The notes: a model not told the origin generated them from the letters alone. A stretch of 64,000 nucleotides of DNA from Lentzea alba (GCF_011067745.1 NZ_JAAMPJ010000003.1:1-64000), one strand, 5' to 3'. Numbered from the stretch's first letter, positions 8,957-17,172 are shown. Numbers and translations are program-made.

Positions 8957-9460
8957 CTGAACTGGGAGGCCGAGTTCACCGACTGCTTCGACCGGTGCGC
9001 CGACTCGATGCGCTTCACGGCGTTCCTGTTGTGCGGCAACTGGCACGAGGCGGAAGACCTCATGCAGTCGGCGTTCTTGAAGCTGTACCTGGCCGGTCCG
9101 AAGCTCAGCGACCGGTCGGGGCTCGAACCGTACCTGCGTCAGATCGTCGTGCGGACGTTCCTCGCCGAACGCCGCAAAGTGCGATGGCGCAGGGAGAAGC
9201 TGACTGACACACCCCCAGAGGGCCTGTCCTCCGCCGCAGGGGCGGAGGACAGGCTCGTGGTGTGGCAGGCGCTCACCGCCGTGCCCGCACGGCAGCGCGC
9301 TGTCCTCGTGCTGCGCTTTTGGCACGATTTCAGCGTCGAGGAGACGGCGAAGGCACTGGGCTGCACCACGGGCACGGTGAAATCGCAGAGCAGCAAGGGC
9401 CTGGAGGCGTTGCGGCGCAAACTGGGGCCTGAGTTCGATCATCTGAGGCTGGAGGTGTGA
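8957..9460 (+). CDS. SigE-family ECF sigma factor, apparent CTG start
   Basis: A 167-aa sigma-70 family protein. Region 2 reads FLLCGNWHEAEDLMQSAFLKLYL and region 4 reads LPARQRAVLVL-like RQRAVLVLRFWHDFSVEETAKALGCTTGTVKSQSSKGL, the typical SigE/SigM-type actinobacterial arrangement. The first ATG (9008) would delete the start of region 2. Between the upstream in-frame stop (8945) and 9008 the only plausible initiator is CTG at 8957, which has AGGAG at 8946-8950, 6 nt upstream, and restores the usual N-terminus (xNWEAEFTDCFDRCADSMRF). The stop overlaps the start of the next gene. Confidence 0.85.
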   Translation: MNWEAEFTDCFDRCADSMRFTAFLLCGNWHEAEDLMQSAFLKLYLAGPKLSDRSGLEPYLRQIVVRTFLAERRKVRWRREKLTDTPPEGLSSAAGAEDRLVVWQALTAVPARQRAVLVLRFWHDFSVEETAKALGCTTGTVKSQSSKGLEALRRKLGPEFDHLRLEV

Positions 9461-9930
9461 TGGTTCGCGAAGACGACCTGCGGGCGACTTTCTCCGCTCT
9501 GCACGCGGAAGGGGCTCCGCCGCGAGCCACCACGGCAGCCGACCTGATCCAGCGCGGCCAGGCCGTGCGATCCCGGCGCCGCACCATCGCGGTGGTCGGC
9601 TCCGGACTGGCGACCGTGGGTGTCGTGGCCGTGGCGCTGGCCGTGCTGCCGGCCGCGACACCCCCGGAACCGGCCACCCCGCCCGGGCCTTCCTCGACGA
9701 CGTCGCAGGTCCCGACGACCACGGTGCCGTCCCCGAGTTCGATGCAGTCGACGCCGACCACGGTGCAGCCGCCGAGCGGTCCGCAGTCCAGCCGGATGTA
9801 CACGCCGCCGGCGGGCACCTCGCAGCCGCCGCCGATCTCCACCTCGACGCCGGTCCTGCCGTCCAACATGCCGGAACCGACCTCCAATTCGGTCCCGCCG
9901 GCGTCGACCACGCCCTCGAGGCCCGGCTGA
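9460..9930 (+). CDS. Single-pass membrane protein, probable anti-sigma or sigma-linked partner
   Basis: A 156-aa protein with three parts: a cytosolic segment of about 40 residues (REDDLRATFSALHAEGAPPRATT...), one membrane span (TIAVVGSGLATVGVVAVALAVL), and about 90 residues of extracellular Pro/Thr/Ser-rich low complexity. ATG 9460 overlaps the sigma gene stop (TGATG) with GGAGG just upstream. Proteins of this layout directly after SigE-family genes are commonly their membrane partners. There is no zinc-binding HxxxCxxC anti-sigma motif, so the role is inferred from position. Confidence 0.65.
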   Translation: MVREDDLRATFSALHAEGAPPRATTAADLIQRGQAVRSRRRTIAVVGSGLATVGVVAVALAVLPAATPPEPATPPGPSSTTSQVPTTTVPSPSSMQSTPTTVQPPSGPQSSRMYTPPAGTSQPPPISTSTPVLPSNMPEPTSNSVPPASTTPSRPG

Positions 9931-9947
9931 GCGGCACAATCCTCGGC

Positions 9948-10424
9948 ATGACCGCTCAGATCCGCCTCGTCGAGATCACCGACGACAACCGCGACGCCGT
10001 GATGGCCGTGCGCGTGCACCCCGGCCAGGAACGTTTCGTCGCGTCCGTGGAGGACTCGTTCCGGCACGCGCGGGAAAGTCCCGACGCCAAGCCGTGGTTC
10101 CGCGCGGTCTACGACGGCGACGAGCCTGTTGGGTTCGTCATGCTCAGCTGGAACCTCACGCCGGGGCCTGAGCTGCGCGGGCCGTACTTCCTGTGGCGGT
10201 TGCTGGTGGGCGCGGGCTTGCAGGGCCGCGGGTACGGCACCGCGATCCTGGACGAGGTCGTGGCGTTGCTGCGCGCGGAAGGGGCCTCCGAGCTGATCAC
10301 GAGCTGCGTGCCCGGGGAGGGCTCGCCGGAGCCGTTCTACCGCCGGTACGGGTTCGTGCCCAACGGCGAGACCGACGAGGACGGCGAGATCATCCTGACG
10401 CTGGACCTCAGTACGCGACCGTGA
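9948..10424 (+). CDS. GNAT N-acetyltransferase, spermidine/BltD-like
   Basis: A 158-aa GNAT-fold protein that would move an acetyl group from acetyl-CoA to an amine. The acetyl-CoA loop is LLVGAGLQGRGYGTAIL (Q/RxxGxG/A type), followed by EPFYRRYGFVPNG, the standard GNAT C-terminal strand and tyrosine region. The N-terminus (IRLVEITDDNRDAVMAV) resembles the spermine/spermidine acetyltransferase subgroup. It starts 17 bp after the preceding gene and overlaps the convergent oxidoreductase gene by 17 bp. Substrate not determinable. Confidence 0.82.
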   Translation: MTAQIRLVEITDDNRDAVMAVRVHPGQERFVASVEDSFRHARESPDAKPWFRAVYDGDEPVGFVMLSWNLTPGPELRGPYFLWRLLVGAGLQGRGYGTAILDEVVALLRAEGASELITSCVPGEGSPEPFYRRYGFVPNGETDEDGEIILTLDLSTRP

Positions 10425-11028
10425 AGTGGCGGTCCGCGCTTGGTGTCGTGAGTTCGTCCAGCACCGCCACGGCCAGGTCCTCCGCGGAGATCCTGGACGC
10501 GCCGGACGGGTCGATGAGCAGCTCGTCCTGGCCACGCCGGTAGCTGCCGGTGCGTTCGCCGGGTTCGAGCAGCGCGGGCGGGCTGAGGTAGACCCAGTCC
10601 GCCGCGTGCGACCGGCACACCTCGAACTGCCGCACGCTGGCCGCGGCGATCGGCCGGATGTCCGTTGGCACGTAACGGCTGTCGTCGAGCACGAGACCTT
10701 CGCCCGGTGAGCGCAGCGGTGCCGCGCCGCCCACGACGAGGATCCGGGTTCGGGTGGCGAGTGCGGCGTCCAGCATCGTTTTCGTGGGCCTGACGGTGGC
10801 CTCCTCGCCCGGCCGCGGCCGGGTGGCGGCGACGACAGCGTCCACTTCGGACAGAAGGTCGTCCATCAGGTCGCGGTCGGTCGCGTCGCCCTGCACGGCG
10901 CGGGTTCCTTCTGGTGTGGAGGAAATGTCGCTGCGGAACACCGCTATCACATCGTGGCCGCGTCGCACCGCCTCGGCGACCACCCGCGACCCGACCATGC
11001 CCGTGGCACCGATGACTGCGATCTTCAC
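10408..11028 (-). CDS. NAD(P)H-binding oxidoreductase (atypical SDR, NmrA-like)
   Basis: A 206-aa protein starting MKIAVIGATGMVGSRVVAEAVRRGHDV, a Rossmann GxxGxxG nucleotide-binding turn. The remainder (VVGGAAPLRSPGEGLVLDD, DWVYLSPPALLEPGERTG) is typical of the short SDR_a5/NmrA-like group that includes YwnB-like proteins. GTG 11028 has AAAGGAG 7 nt upstream. GTGA overlaps the stop of the EamA gene, so the two are one operon. The long open frame upstream is a shadow of the EamA gene. Confidence 0.82.
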   Translation of the reverse strand: MKIAVIGATGMVGSRVVAEAVRRGHDVIAVFRSDISSTPEGTRAVQGDATDRDLMDDLLSEVDAVVAATRPRPGEEATVRPTKTMLDAALATRTRILVVGGAAPLRSPGEGLVLDDSRYVPTDIRPIAAASVRQFEVCRSHAADWVYLSPPALLEPGERTGSYRRGQDELLIDPSGASRISAEDLAVAVLDELTTPSADRHFTVAY

Positions 11029-11894
11029 TGGAGAGCTCCTTTGGCGAGCACGGGTGCGGGACGCTGGCCGGCGACGATCGCGGCCAGTGCGAGGGCGAAA
11101 CCGGTGAGCTGCAGCGCGTCCAGCGTCTGGCCGAGCACGACGACACCGAGCAGCGCGGCGGACATCGGGGACAGCAGGCCGAGCATCGAGACCGACGTGA
11201 CCGGCAGCGTGGTGATCGCGCGGAACCACAGGACGTAGGCGAGCAGTCCGCCGACGCCGCCGAGCCACAGGTACCCGATCGCGGCTGCCAGGTCGATCGC
11301 GGGCGGCGGGCCCTCGAACAGGAACGTCACCGGCGCCAGGAACAGCCCGCCCGCGGTCAGCTGCCAGCCGGCGAACGCCGTGGGGCCGACGTTCGCGGGC
11401 CTGCCCCACTTCTTCGTCAGCGTCACGCCGAGCGCCATGGTCGCGGCGCCACCCAGGCCGGCCAGCACGCCGATCACGTCGAACCCGGCGGCCGGGCCGA
11501 GCACCACCAGTCCGACGCCGACGACACCGACCACACCCCACGCGAACCGCCACGCCGACGGGCTCTCCTTCAGCAGCCCCACCGCCAGCAACGCCACCAC
11601 CAGCGGTTGCGCGGCGCCCAGCGTGGCCGCGACGCCACCGGGCAGGCGCTCGGCCGCGATGAACAGGAACGGGAAGAACAAGCCGATGTTGAGCACGCCG
11701 AGTGCGGCGGCCCTGGCCCACCAGGCGCCGGTCGGCAGCGTCCGGGTGATGGCCAGGGCGATCAGGCCGGCCGGCAGCGCGCGGAGCAGACCGGCGAACA
11801 GCGGATGCCCGGCCGGCAGCAGTTCGGTCGTGACCACGTAGGTCGAGCCCCAGACCACCGGCGCGAACGCGGCGAGTGCGATGCGGGTTTTCAC
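11025..11894 (-). CDS. EamA/DMT-family membrane transporter
   Basis: A 289-aa inner-membrane protein with about ten hydrophobic helices in two EamA repeats (WGSTYVVTTELLPAGHPLFAGLLRA in the first; GWQLTAGGLFLAPVTFLFEG and LLAYVLWFRAI in the second), the drug/metabolite transporter layout of metabolite or amino-acid exporters. GTG 11894 is preferred because the protein then starts just before helix 1; the longer reading to 11954 would run into the LysR promoter region. It is divergent from a LysR gene that probably controls it. Confidence 0.85.
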   Translation of the reverse strand: MKTRIALAAFAPVVWGSTYVVTTELLPAGHPLFAGLLRALPAGLIALAITRTLPTGAWWARAAALGVLNIGLFFPFLFIAAERLPGGVAATLGAAQPLVVALLAVGLLKESPSAWRFAWGVVGVVGVGLVVLGPAAGFDVIGVLAGLGGAATMALGVTLTKKWGRPANVGPTAFAGWQLTAGGLFLAPVTFLFEGPPPAIDLAAAIGYLWLGGVGGLLAYVLWFRAITTLPVTSVSMLGLLSPMSAALLGVVVLGQTLDALQLTGFALALAAIVAGQRPAPVLAKGALQ

Positions 11895-11902
11895 GTCATC
11901 CA

Positions 11903-11934
11903 GTGTTGGGCGACGCGATCGATGAGTCCAACAC
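11903..11934. promoter_or_regulatory. Candidate LysR operator between divergent genes
   Basis: A perfect 7-bp inverted repeat GTGTTGG-N18-CCAACAC lies in the 79-bp gap between the EamA start (11894, minus) and the LysR start (11974, plus). LysR regulators usually bind T-N11-A-type dyads in exactly such divergent gaps and regulate both sides. The spacing is wider than the core consensus, so it may combine two half-sites. Confidence 0.5.
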
Positions 11935-11973
11935 ATGCTTTTCATCTGATCCATCGTGATTCAAGATAGATCG

Positions 11974-12861
11974 GTGGAGCTCCAGCAGATGAGGTACGTG
12001 GTGGCGGTCGCCGAGACGGGCAGCTTCACCAAGGCGGCCCGGCGCTGCCTGGTCGTGCAGTCGGCTTTGAGTCACCAGATCGCGCGCCTCGAACGCGAAC
12101 TCGGCGCCCGGCTGTTCGACCGCACCAGCCGCAGCGTCCGGCTGACCGCGGCGGGCACGGCGTTCCTGCCGTCCGCCCGGCAGTGCCTCGACTTCGCGGA
12201 ACGGGCGGCGGCCGAGGTCGCGGCGGCGGTGGGCGAGGTGCGCGGGCGACTCGCGGTCGGGGTGATCCCGACGGTCGCCGCCGTGGACCTGCCCGCCGTG
12301 CTGAAGGTGTTCCGGCAGAGGTATCCGCAGGTGCGGGTCGCGTTGCGGATGTCGCCCAGCCACGAGCTCGTCTCACAGGTGCGGGACGGAGCGCTTGATC
12401 TGGCGTTCCTGGGGTTGCCGCCCAGCTCCGCCCCACTCGGGGTGCGCGGGGTGGAGCTGGCGCGCGACGAGCACGTGGCCGTGGTGGCCGCGGGGCATCC
12501 TCTGGCCGGCCGCGCCGAGACGGATCTCTCGGCGCTCGCGGAGGAGTGGTTCGTCGACTTCCCGGCCGGGTCGCCGGGGCGCACGCAGTCCGATCAGGCG
12601 TTCGCGGCGGCGGGGGTGCACCGCGAGGTGGCGTTCGAGGTGACGACCCCGGAGCTGATGGCCGGCCTGATCCGGGAGGGGCTCGGGATCGCCGTGCTGC
12701 CGTCGCGGTACACGCCGCAGCTGAGCGGGGTGGTGACGCTGCCGATCACGAACGGGCCGTCGCGGGTGGAGCACCTGGTGTGGAGCTCGGCCGGGCTGAC
12801 GCCGGCGGCCGCGGCGTTCCTGGAGGTGCTCGGCGTGGCCGAAAATGTCGGTGCTGCCTGA
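11974..12861 (+). CDS. LysR-family transcriptional regulator
   Basis: A 295-aa LTTR. The N-terminal winged HTH reads ELQQMRYVVAVAETGSFTKAARRCLVVQSALSHQIARLERELGARLF, and the effector domain starts near residue 90 (RLAVGVIPTVAAVDLPAVLKVF). GTG 11974 gives the canonical family start (VELQQMRYVV); the GTG at 11956 adds six residues. It lies divergently from the EamA/oxidoreductase operon, and LTTRs classically control the adjacent divergent gene. A CAGGCG-ATC-CGCCTG hairpin sits just past the stop without a T run. Confidence 0.88.
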   Translation: MELQQMRYVVAVAETGSFTKAARRCLVVQSALSHQIARLERELGARLFDRTSRSVRLTAAGTAFLPSARQCLDFAERAAAEVAAAVGEVRGRLAVGVIPTVAAVDLPAVLKVFRQRYPQVRVALRMSPSHELVSQVRDGALDLAFLGLPPSSAPLGVRGVELARDEHVAVVAAGHPLAGRAETDLSALAEEWFVDFPAGSPGRTQSDQAFAAAGVHREVAFEVTTPELMAGLIREGLGIAVLPSRYTPQLSGVVTLPITNGPSRVEHLVWSSAGLTPAAAAFLEVLGVAENVGAA

Positions 12862-13318
12862 GCGTCAGGCGATCCGCCTGGCTGCCGATGGCGTCTGCAA
12901 GTACTGAGCCTTTTCCATCCTGTTTCAGCTGGTCATGCCGTCGGAACGGGAGTGTCGGGCTGGTCGCGCTCTCATGGTGTTGGTGAGGGAAGTTGGTAGT
13001 AGCTGACGTGATCAGCAAACGCTTGCGTCGGCGGTTTTCTGCTACCAACTCGCCATCGGCTGGTGAGGGAACATCGCGGACCAGCACGAACAAGTTGGAA
13101 AAGGCTCACCACCAACCCAACATCAACAAGCACTTCGCTACTGCCAAGTGGCCTTGTCGATCTCGCCGCCATACCGCGCCCGACTCAGTCATGTTCGGCA
13201 ACTGTCGAACATGTTGGGTGTAGTTGGCGGCGATTTGATCAAGAGCTGGTAGTACTTGCAGACGCCCTGCCCCTGCGCGAGCGTGTGGTTCAGTCCGGTG
13301 CGGTTCAGCTCAGGTTGC
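12862..13318. other. 457-bp gap with short repeats and no supported gene
   Basis: No reading frame here has convincing coding character. The stretch is visibly lower in GC than its neighbours. It contains a 10-bp direct repeat TGGTGAGGGA (12981-12990 and 13061-13070), an inverted pair AGTTGGTAG (12991-12999) and CTACCAACT (13042-13050), a further related AGCTGGTAGTA near 13244, a GCAAACGCTTGC element near 13015, and ATGTTCG-N8-CGAACAT at about 13192-13213. This could be a relic or a regulatory cluster. Confidence 0.5.
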
Positions 13319-14080
13319 TCAGCCCGCCGTGCCCGTCGCGAGCATGCCGCCGTCCACCCGGACGGTCTCGCCGGTGATCCACGAAGCGGCGTCGGAGCAG
13401 AGGAACGCCACGAGCGAGGCGACGTCCTCAGGCGTGCCGAAACGCTTCATCGGGTAGAGCTCGGCGGCTTCCTCGCGCCCGCTCCACAGCGCCTCGGCGA
13501 ACTTGGTCTTCACCACGGCGGGCGCGACGGCGTTCACGCGCACCTTCGGGCCCAGCTGCCACGCCAGTTCCTCGGTGAGGCGGATCAGCGCAGCCTTGGA
13601 CGCGCCGTACGCGCCGATCACGCCCGTGGACCGGATGCCGCCGATCGACGCGACGTTCACCACCGCGCCGCCGTGCTCGCCCATCCACGCTTTCCACGCG
13701 AGCTGGGTGAAACCGAGTGCTGCCACGACGTTCACGTCGAAGATCTTCCGCACGGCGTCGAGGTCGGCGTCCATCAGAAAGCCGAACTGCGGGTTGATGC
13801 CGGTGTTGTTGACCAGCACGTCGAGGCTGCCGAACTCCTCGACCGTGTGCGCGACGACCTCTTCGCGGGAGGCGGCGTCGCCCGCGTTGCCCTGCAGGCC
13901 CAGGACGCGGCCGCCGGTGTCGGCCTCCAGCTGCTTGACCGCTTCGGCGAGCTGGTCGGCCTTGCGGCCGGTGATGGTCACGGCGGCGCCGCGGGACAGG
14001 AGCTCGCGGGCGATGCCGAGGCCGATGCCGCGGGACGCGCCGGTGACCAGCGCCGCCTTGCCGGAGAAGTCTTCGCTCAT
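13319..14080 (-). CDS. SDR-family oxidoreductase (FabG-like)
   Basis: A 253-aa classical short-chain dehydrogenase. It shows the cofactor loop GASRGIG, the NNTG motif (usually NNAG), the catalytic Ser in NVASIGG and YGASK (Tyr-x3-Lys), and the C-terminal ITGETVRVDGGM. An Arg-Lys pair (GRKAD) after beta2 suggests NADP(H). It reduces or oxidises a keto/hydroxy group on an unknown substrate. ATG 14080 is used because it gives the standard N-terminus; an upstream ATG adds three residues. It is monocistronic and divergent from the ABC-F gene. Confidence 0.86.
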   Translation of the reverse strand: MSEDFSGKAALVTGASRGIGLGIARELLSRGAAVTITGRKADQLAEAVKQLEADTGGRVLGLQGNAGDAASREEVVAHTVEEFGSLDVLVNNTGINPQFGFLMDADLDAVRKIFDVNVVAALGFTQLAWKAWMGEHGGAVVNVASIGGIRSTGVIGAYGASKAALIRLTEELAWQLGPKVRVNAVAPAVVKTKFAEALWSGREEAAELYPMKRFGTPEDVASLVAFLCSDAASWITGETVRVDGGMLATGTAG

Positions 14081-14225
14081 GGCCGGCAATCTATGCGCCT
14101 GGCCACAGGTGGGAAATTCGATGGTCCAGATCCCGTAGAATGAGTCCCGTGATCCTCCTCGAGTAGGCCGACCCGGACGTGCCGACCTTGCCGTGCCCGG
14201 AATCTTTTACTGCTCGGAGTTTCTC

Positions 14226-15854
14226 TTGATCACCGCAACTGACATGGAGTTGCGCGCGGGCTCACGCATTCTCGTGAGTGGCGCCAACCTGCGCGTTCAG
14301 CCCGGCGACCGCATCGGCCTCGTGGGCCGCAACGGTGCCGGCAAGACCACCTCGCTGCGCGTTCTCGCCGGTGAGGGCCAGCCCTACGGCGGCGCCATCA
14401 CCCGCAAGGGCGAGCTCGGCTACCTGCCGCAGGACCCGCGTGAGGGCGACCTGTCCGTCATCGCCAAGGACCGCGTGCTGTCCGCGCGCGGCCTCGACCA
14501 GCTGCTCCGCGACATGGAGAAGGCCCAGTCGAAGATGGCCGAGCTGGTCGACCCGGCCGAGCTCGACGTCGCCGTCACCAAGTACGGCAAGCTCGAGGAG
14601 CGGTTCGCCGCGCTCGGTGGGTACGCCGCCGAGTCCGAGGCCGCCCGCATCTGCTCGAACCTCGGCCTGCCGGACCGCGTGCTGGCGCAGCCGTTGAGCA
14701 CGCTGTCGGGTGGTCAGCGTCGTCGCGTCGAGCTGGCTCGCATCCTGTTCGCCGCGTCCGAGGCCGGCATCGGCGCCAAGTCGAGCACGATCCTGCTGAT
14801 CGACGAGCCGACCAACCACCTCGACGCCGACTCCATCACGTGGCTGCGCGGGTTCCTCAAGTCGCACGACGGCGGGCTCGTGGTGATCTCGCACGACGTG
14901 GAGCTGCTCGACGACGTCGTGAACAAGGTGTGGTTCCTCGACGCCATTCGCGGCGAGGTCGACATCTACAACCTCGGCTGGAAGAAGTACCTCGAAGCCC
15001 GTGCGACGGACGAGAAGCGTCGTCGCCGTGAGCGCGCCAACGCCGAGAAGAAGGCCGGCGCGCTGATGACGCAGGCCGCCAAGATGGGTGCGAAGGCCAC
15101 GAAGGCCGTTGCGGCGCAGAACATGGCGAAGCGCGCGCAGAAGCTGCTCGACGGTCTCGACGAGGTGCGCCAGAGCGACAAGGTCGCGAAGATCAGCTTC
15201 CCGGCACCCGCCGCGTGCGGCAAGACTCCTTTGATGGCAGAGGGTCTGAGCAAGTCCTACGGCTCGCTGGAGATCTTCACCGGCGTGGACCTGGCCATCG
15301 ACAAGGGTTCCCGCGTCGTCGTGCTCGGCTTCAACGGTGCCGGCAAGACGACGCTGCTGCGGTTGCTCGGCGGCAGCGAGAAGATGGACGCGGGCAAGAT
15401 CGTGCCCGGGCACGGCCTGAAGATCGGCTACTTCGCGCAGGAGCACGAGACGCTCGACCACGGCGCGTCGGTGTGGGAGAACATCCGGCACATGGCGCCG
15501 GACGAGCAGGAGCAGCGGCTGCGGTCGTTGCTCGGCACGTTCCTGTTCAGCGGTGAGCAGCTCGACCAGCCCGCCGGCACGCTGTCCGGTGGCGAGAAGA
15601 CCCGGCTCGCGCTGGCCGGTCTGGTGTCGTCGGCCGCGAACGTGCTGCTGCTCGACGAGCCGACCAACAACCTCGACCCGGCCTCGCGCGAGCAGGTGCT
15701 CGACGCGTTGCGGCGGTACGAGGGAGCGGTCGTCCTCGTGACGCACGACCCCGGCGCGGTCGAGGCGCTGGAGCCCGAGCGCGTGATCCTCTTGCCCGAC
15801 GGCACCGAGGACCACTGGTCCGAGGACTACCTCGAGCTCGTGCAGCTGGCGTGA
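14226..15854 (+). CDS. ABC-F ATP-binding protein (Rv1473-like)
   Basis: A 542-aa soluble protein with two ABC ATPase domains and no membrane segments, the ABC-F layout of ribosome-binding translation or resistance factors. Domain 1 has GRNGAGKTT, LSGGQRRR and ILLIDEPTNHLD; domain 2 has GFNGAGKTT, LSGGEKTR and LLLDEPTNNLD; the linker is Lys/Arg-rich. TTG 14226 follows GGAG by 6 nt and gives ITATDMELRAG, the usual family start. The next genes repeat the mycobacterial Rv1472-Rv1473A set, which supports orthology with Rv1473. Whether it acts in translation or macrolide tolerance is not readable here. Confidence 0.88.
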   Translation: MITATDMELRAGSRILVSGANLRVQPGDRIGLVGRNGAGKTTSLRVLAGEGQPYGGAITRKGELGYLPQDPREGDLSVIAKDRVLSARGLDQLLRDMEKAQSKMAELVDPAELDVAVTKYGKLEERFAALGGYAAESEAARICSNLGLPDRVLAQPLSTLSGGQRRRVELARILFAASEAGIGAKSSTILLIDEPTNHLDADSITWLRGFLKSHDGGLVVISHDVELLDDVVNKVWFLDAIRGEVDIYNLGWKKYLEARATDEKRRRRERANAEKKAGALMTQAAKMGAKATKAVAAQNMAKRAQKLLDGLDEVRQSDKVAKISFPAPAACGKTPLMAEGLSKSYGSLEIFTGVDLAIDKGSRVVVLGFNGAGKTTLLRLLGGSEKMDAGKIVPGHGLKIGYFAQEHETLDHGASVWENIRHMAPDEQEQRLRSLLGTFLFSGEQLDQPAGTLSGGEKTRLALAGLVSSAANVLLLDEPTNNLDPASREQVLDALRRYEGAVVLVTHDPGAVEALEPERVILLPDGTEDHWSEDYLELVQLA

Positions 15855-16029
15855 TCTCCACCCCTCAAAGGATTACCGAGCGCGTTCTATGATCAACTCA
15901 GTGTGATCGAATCGACCGTTCGGCGATCTCTTTGCTTGATCACCTGGCGTTCTGCCGGTTCCTGTTCGATCATTGCGACGACAGGGGCCGTAGAACGGCC
16001 CGACCTGCTCGTACGGAAGGCGGGACAAG

Positions 16030-16239
16030 GTGGCTGACCTGAAGAAGGGTGCCCGGATCACCGGCGCCACGCGGGACAAGCTGGCCGCTGACCTGAAGAA
16101 GAAGTACGAAAAGGGCGCGAGCATCCGGGCTTTGGCTGAGAGCACCGGACGTTCCTACGGCTTCGTGCACCGGGTTCTGTCGGAATCCGGCGTCACGCTG
16201 CGCGGTCGCGGTGGCGCCACCCGGACGAAGAAGAAGTAG
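16030..16239 (+). CDS. Small HTH protein, Rv1473A-like
   Basis: A 69-aa basic protein beginning MADLKKGARITG with an HTH segment GASIRALAESTGRSYGFVHRVLSESG and a basic tail RGRGGATRTKKK. It closely resembles the actinobacterial Rv1473A group of small DNA-binding proteins. It sits between the ABC-F gene and an enoyl-CoA hydratase gene, as in mycobacteria (inverted order around echA12). GTG start; the Shine-Dalgarno match is poor. Its regulon is unknown; autoregulation or control of the ABC-F gene is plausible. Confidence 0.85.
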   Translation: MADLKKGARITGATRDKLAADLKKKYEKGASIRALAESTGRSYGFVHRVLSESGVTLRGRGGATRTKKK

Positions 16240-16296
16240 CTACAACCCAGACTGCTACTCTCCGGTAACTAGCTTCTAGTTCGCCGGAGGTATGCC

Positions 16297-17109
16297 ATGC
16301 CAGTGCCCGCTATCGACGCTGGTGTGCTCGAGCGCGGTGGCGTTCGGCTCGCGATTTCGGGGCCGCTCGCGACCGTCACGCTCGATCGTCCCGACGTGCT
16401 CAACGCACAGACGCCCGCCACCTGGCAGGCGTTGCGGCACATCGGCGAACAGCTGGACCCGGACGTCCGCGTCGTGGTCGTCCGGGGTTCCGGTCGCGCC
16501 TTCTCGGCGGGACTGGACCGGCGCATGTTCACCGGTGAGCCGGTCGACGGCGAGCCCGGTGGTCTCGGCGCGCTGCTGTCGCTGTCCGCCGAGGAGGCGG
16601 ATGCGCGGATCGCGTCGTACCAGGCCGGGTTCACGTGGTTGAGCGACCCGGCACGCGTGACGATCGCGGCGGTGCAGGGGCACGCCATCGGCGCCGGCTT
16701 CCAGTTGGCGCTGGCGTGCGACTTCCGCGTGCTCGCCGAGGACGCGCAGTTCTGCATGGCCGAAACCGGGCTGGGTCTGGTGCCCGACCTCGGTGGCACG
16801 CTGCCCTTGGTGCGCCTCGTGGGGTACTCGCGCGCGGCTGAGATGTGCGTGACCTCCCGCCGGGTTCCGGCCGAGGAGGCGCTGCGGATCGGCCTCGCGA
16901 ACTCCGTCGCGCCCTTGGACGGACTGGACGCGGCGGTCGACGCGCTGGTGGCTGCCGTGATGAAGCCACTTCCGGGCGCGGTGTCGGAGACGCTGGCGCT
17001 GATGGCGTCGGCGGCTTCTGGCGTGCCCTTCGCCGACCAGCTTGCCCTGGAGCGGGCCGCCCAGCTGCGTCGGGTGCGGTCTTTCGCGGCCATGTCCGCC
17101 CACAGCTGA
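16297..17109 (+). CDS. Enoyl-CoA hydratase/isomerase family protein (EchA12-like)
   Basis: A 270-aa crotonase-fold protein. The oxyanion-hole elements are visible: GSGRAFSAGLDRRM (first) and QGHAIGAGFQLALACDFRVLAEDAQF (second). The acid residues reside in MAETGLGLVPDLGGTLPLVRLVG, where the ETGLG...P stretch has the hydratase-type Glu. It probably adds water to or isomerises an enoyl-CoA in beta-oxidation-like metabolism. ATG 16297 has GGAGG 6 nt upstream. Its place after the ABC-F and HTH genes mirrors the Rv1472 neighbourhood. Confidence 0.86.
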   Translation: MPVPAIDAGVLERGGVRLAISGPLATVTLDRPDVLNAQTPATWQALRHIGEQLDPDVRVVVVRGSGRAFSAGLDRRMFTGEPVDGEPGGLGALLSLSAEEADARIASYQAGFTWLSDPARVTIAAVQGHAIGAGFQLALACDFRVLAEDAQFCMAETGLGLVPDLGGTLPLVRLVGYSRAAEMCVTSRRVPAEEALRIGLANSVAPLDGLDAAVDALVAAVMKPLPGAVSETLALMASAASGVPFADQLALERAAQLRRVRSFAAMSAHS

Positions 17110-17172
17110 AACTTTCCGCGCTCCTGGCCGCACGCGACGGAATTGTCAGACCGCTGTGCTGTTCTAGTCAGC

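Noticed and set aside
11029..11721. Open frame continuing upstream of the oxidoreductase on the minus strand
   Set aside because: It is an out-of-frame shadow of the EamA gene; a start with a ribosome-binding site exists at 11028.
13192..13213. ATGTTCG-N8-CGAACAT considered as a LexA box
   Set aside because: Actinobacterial LexA sites read TCGAAC-N4-GTTCGA; the half-site order and spacing are wrong here.
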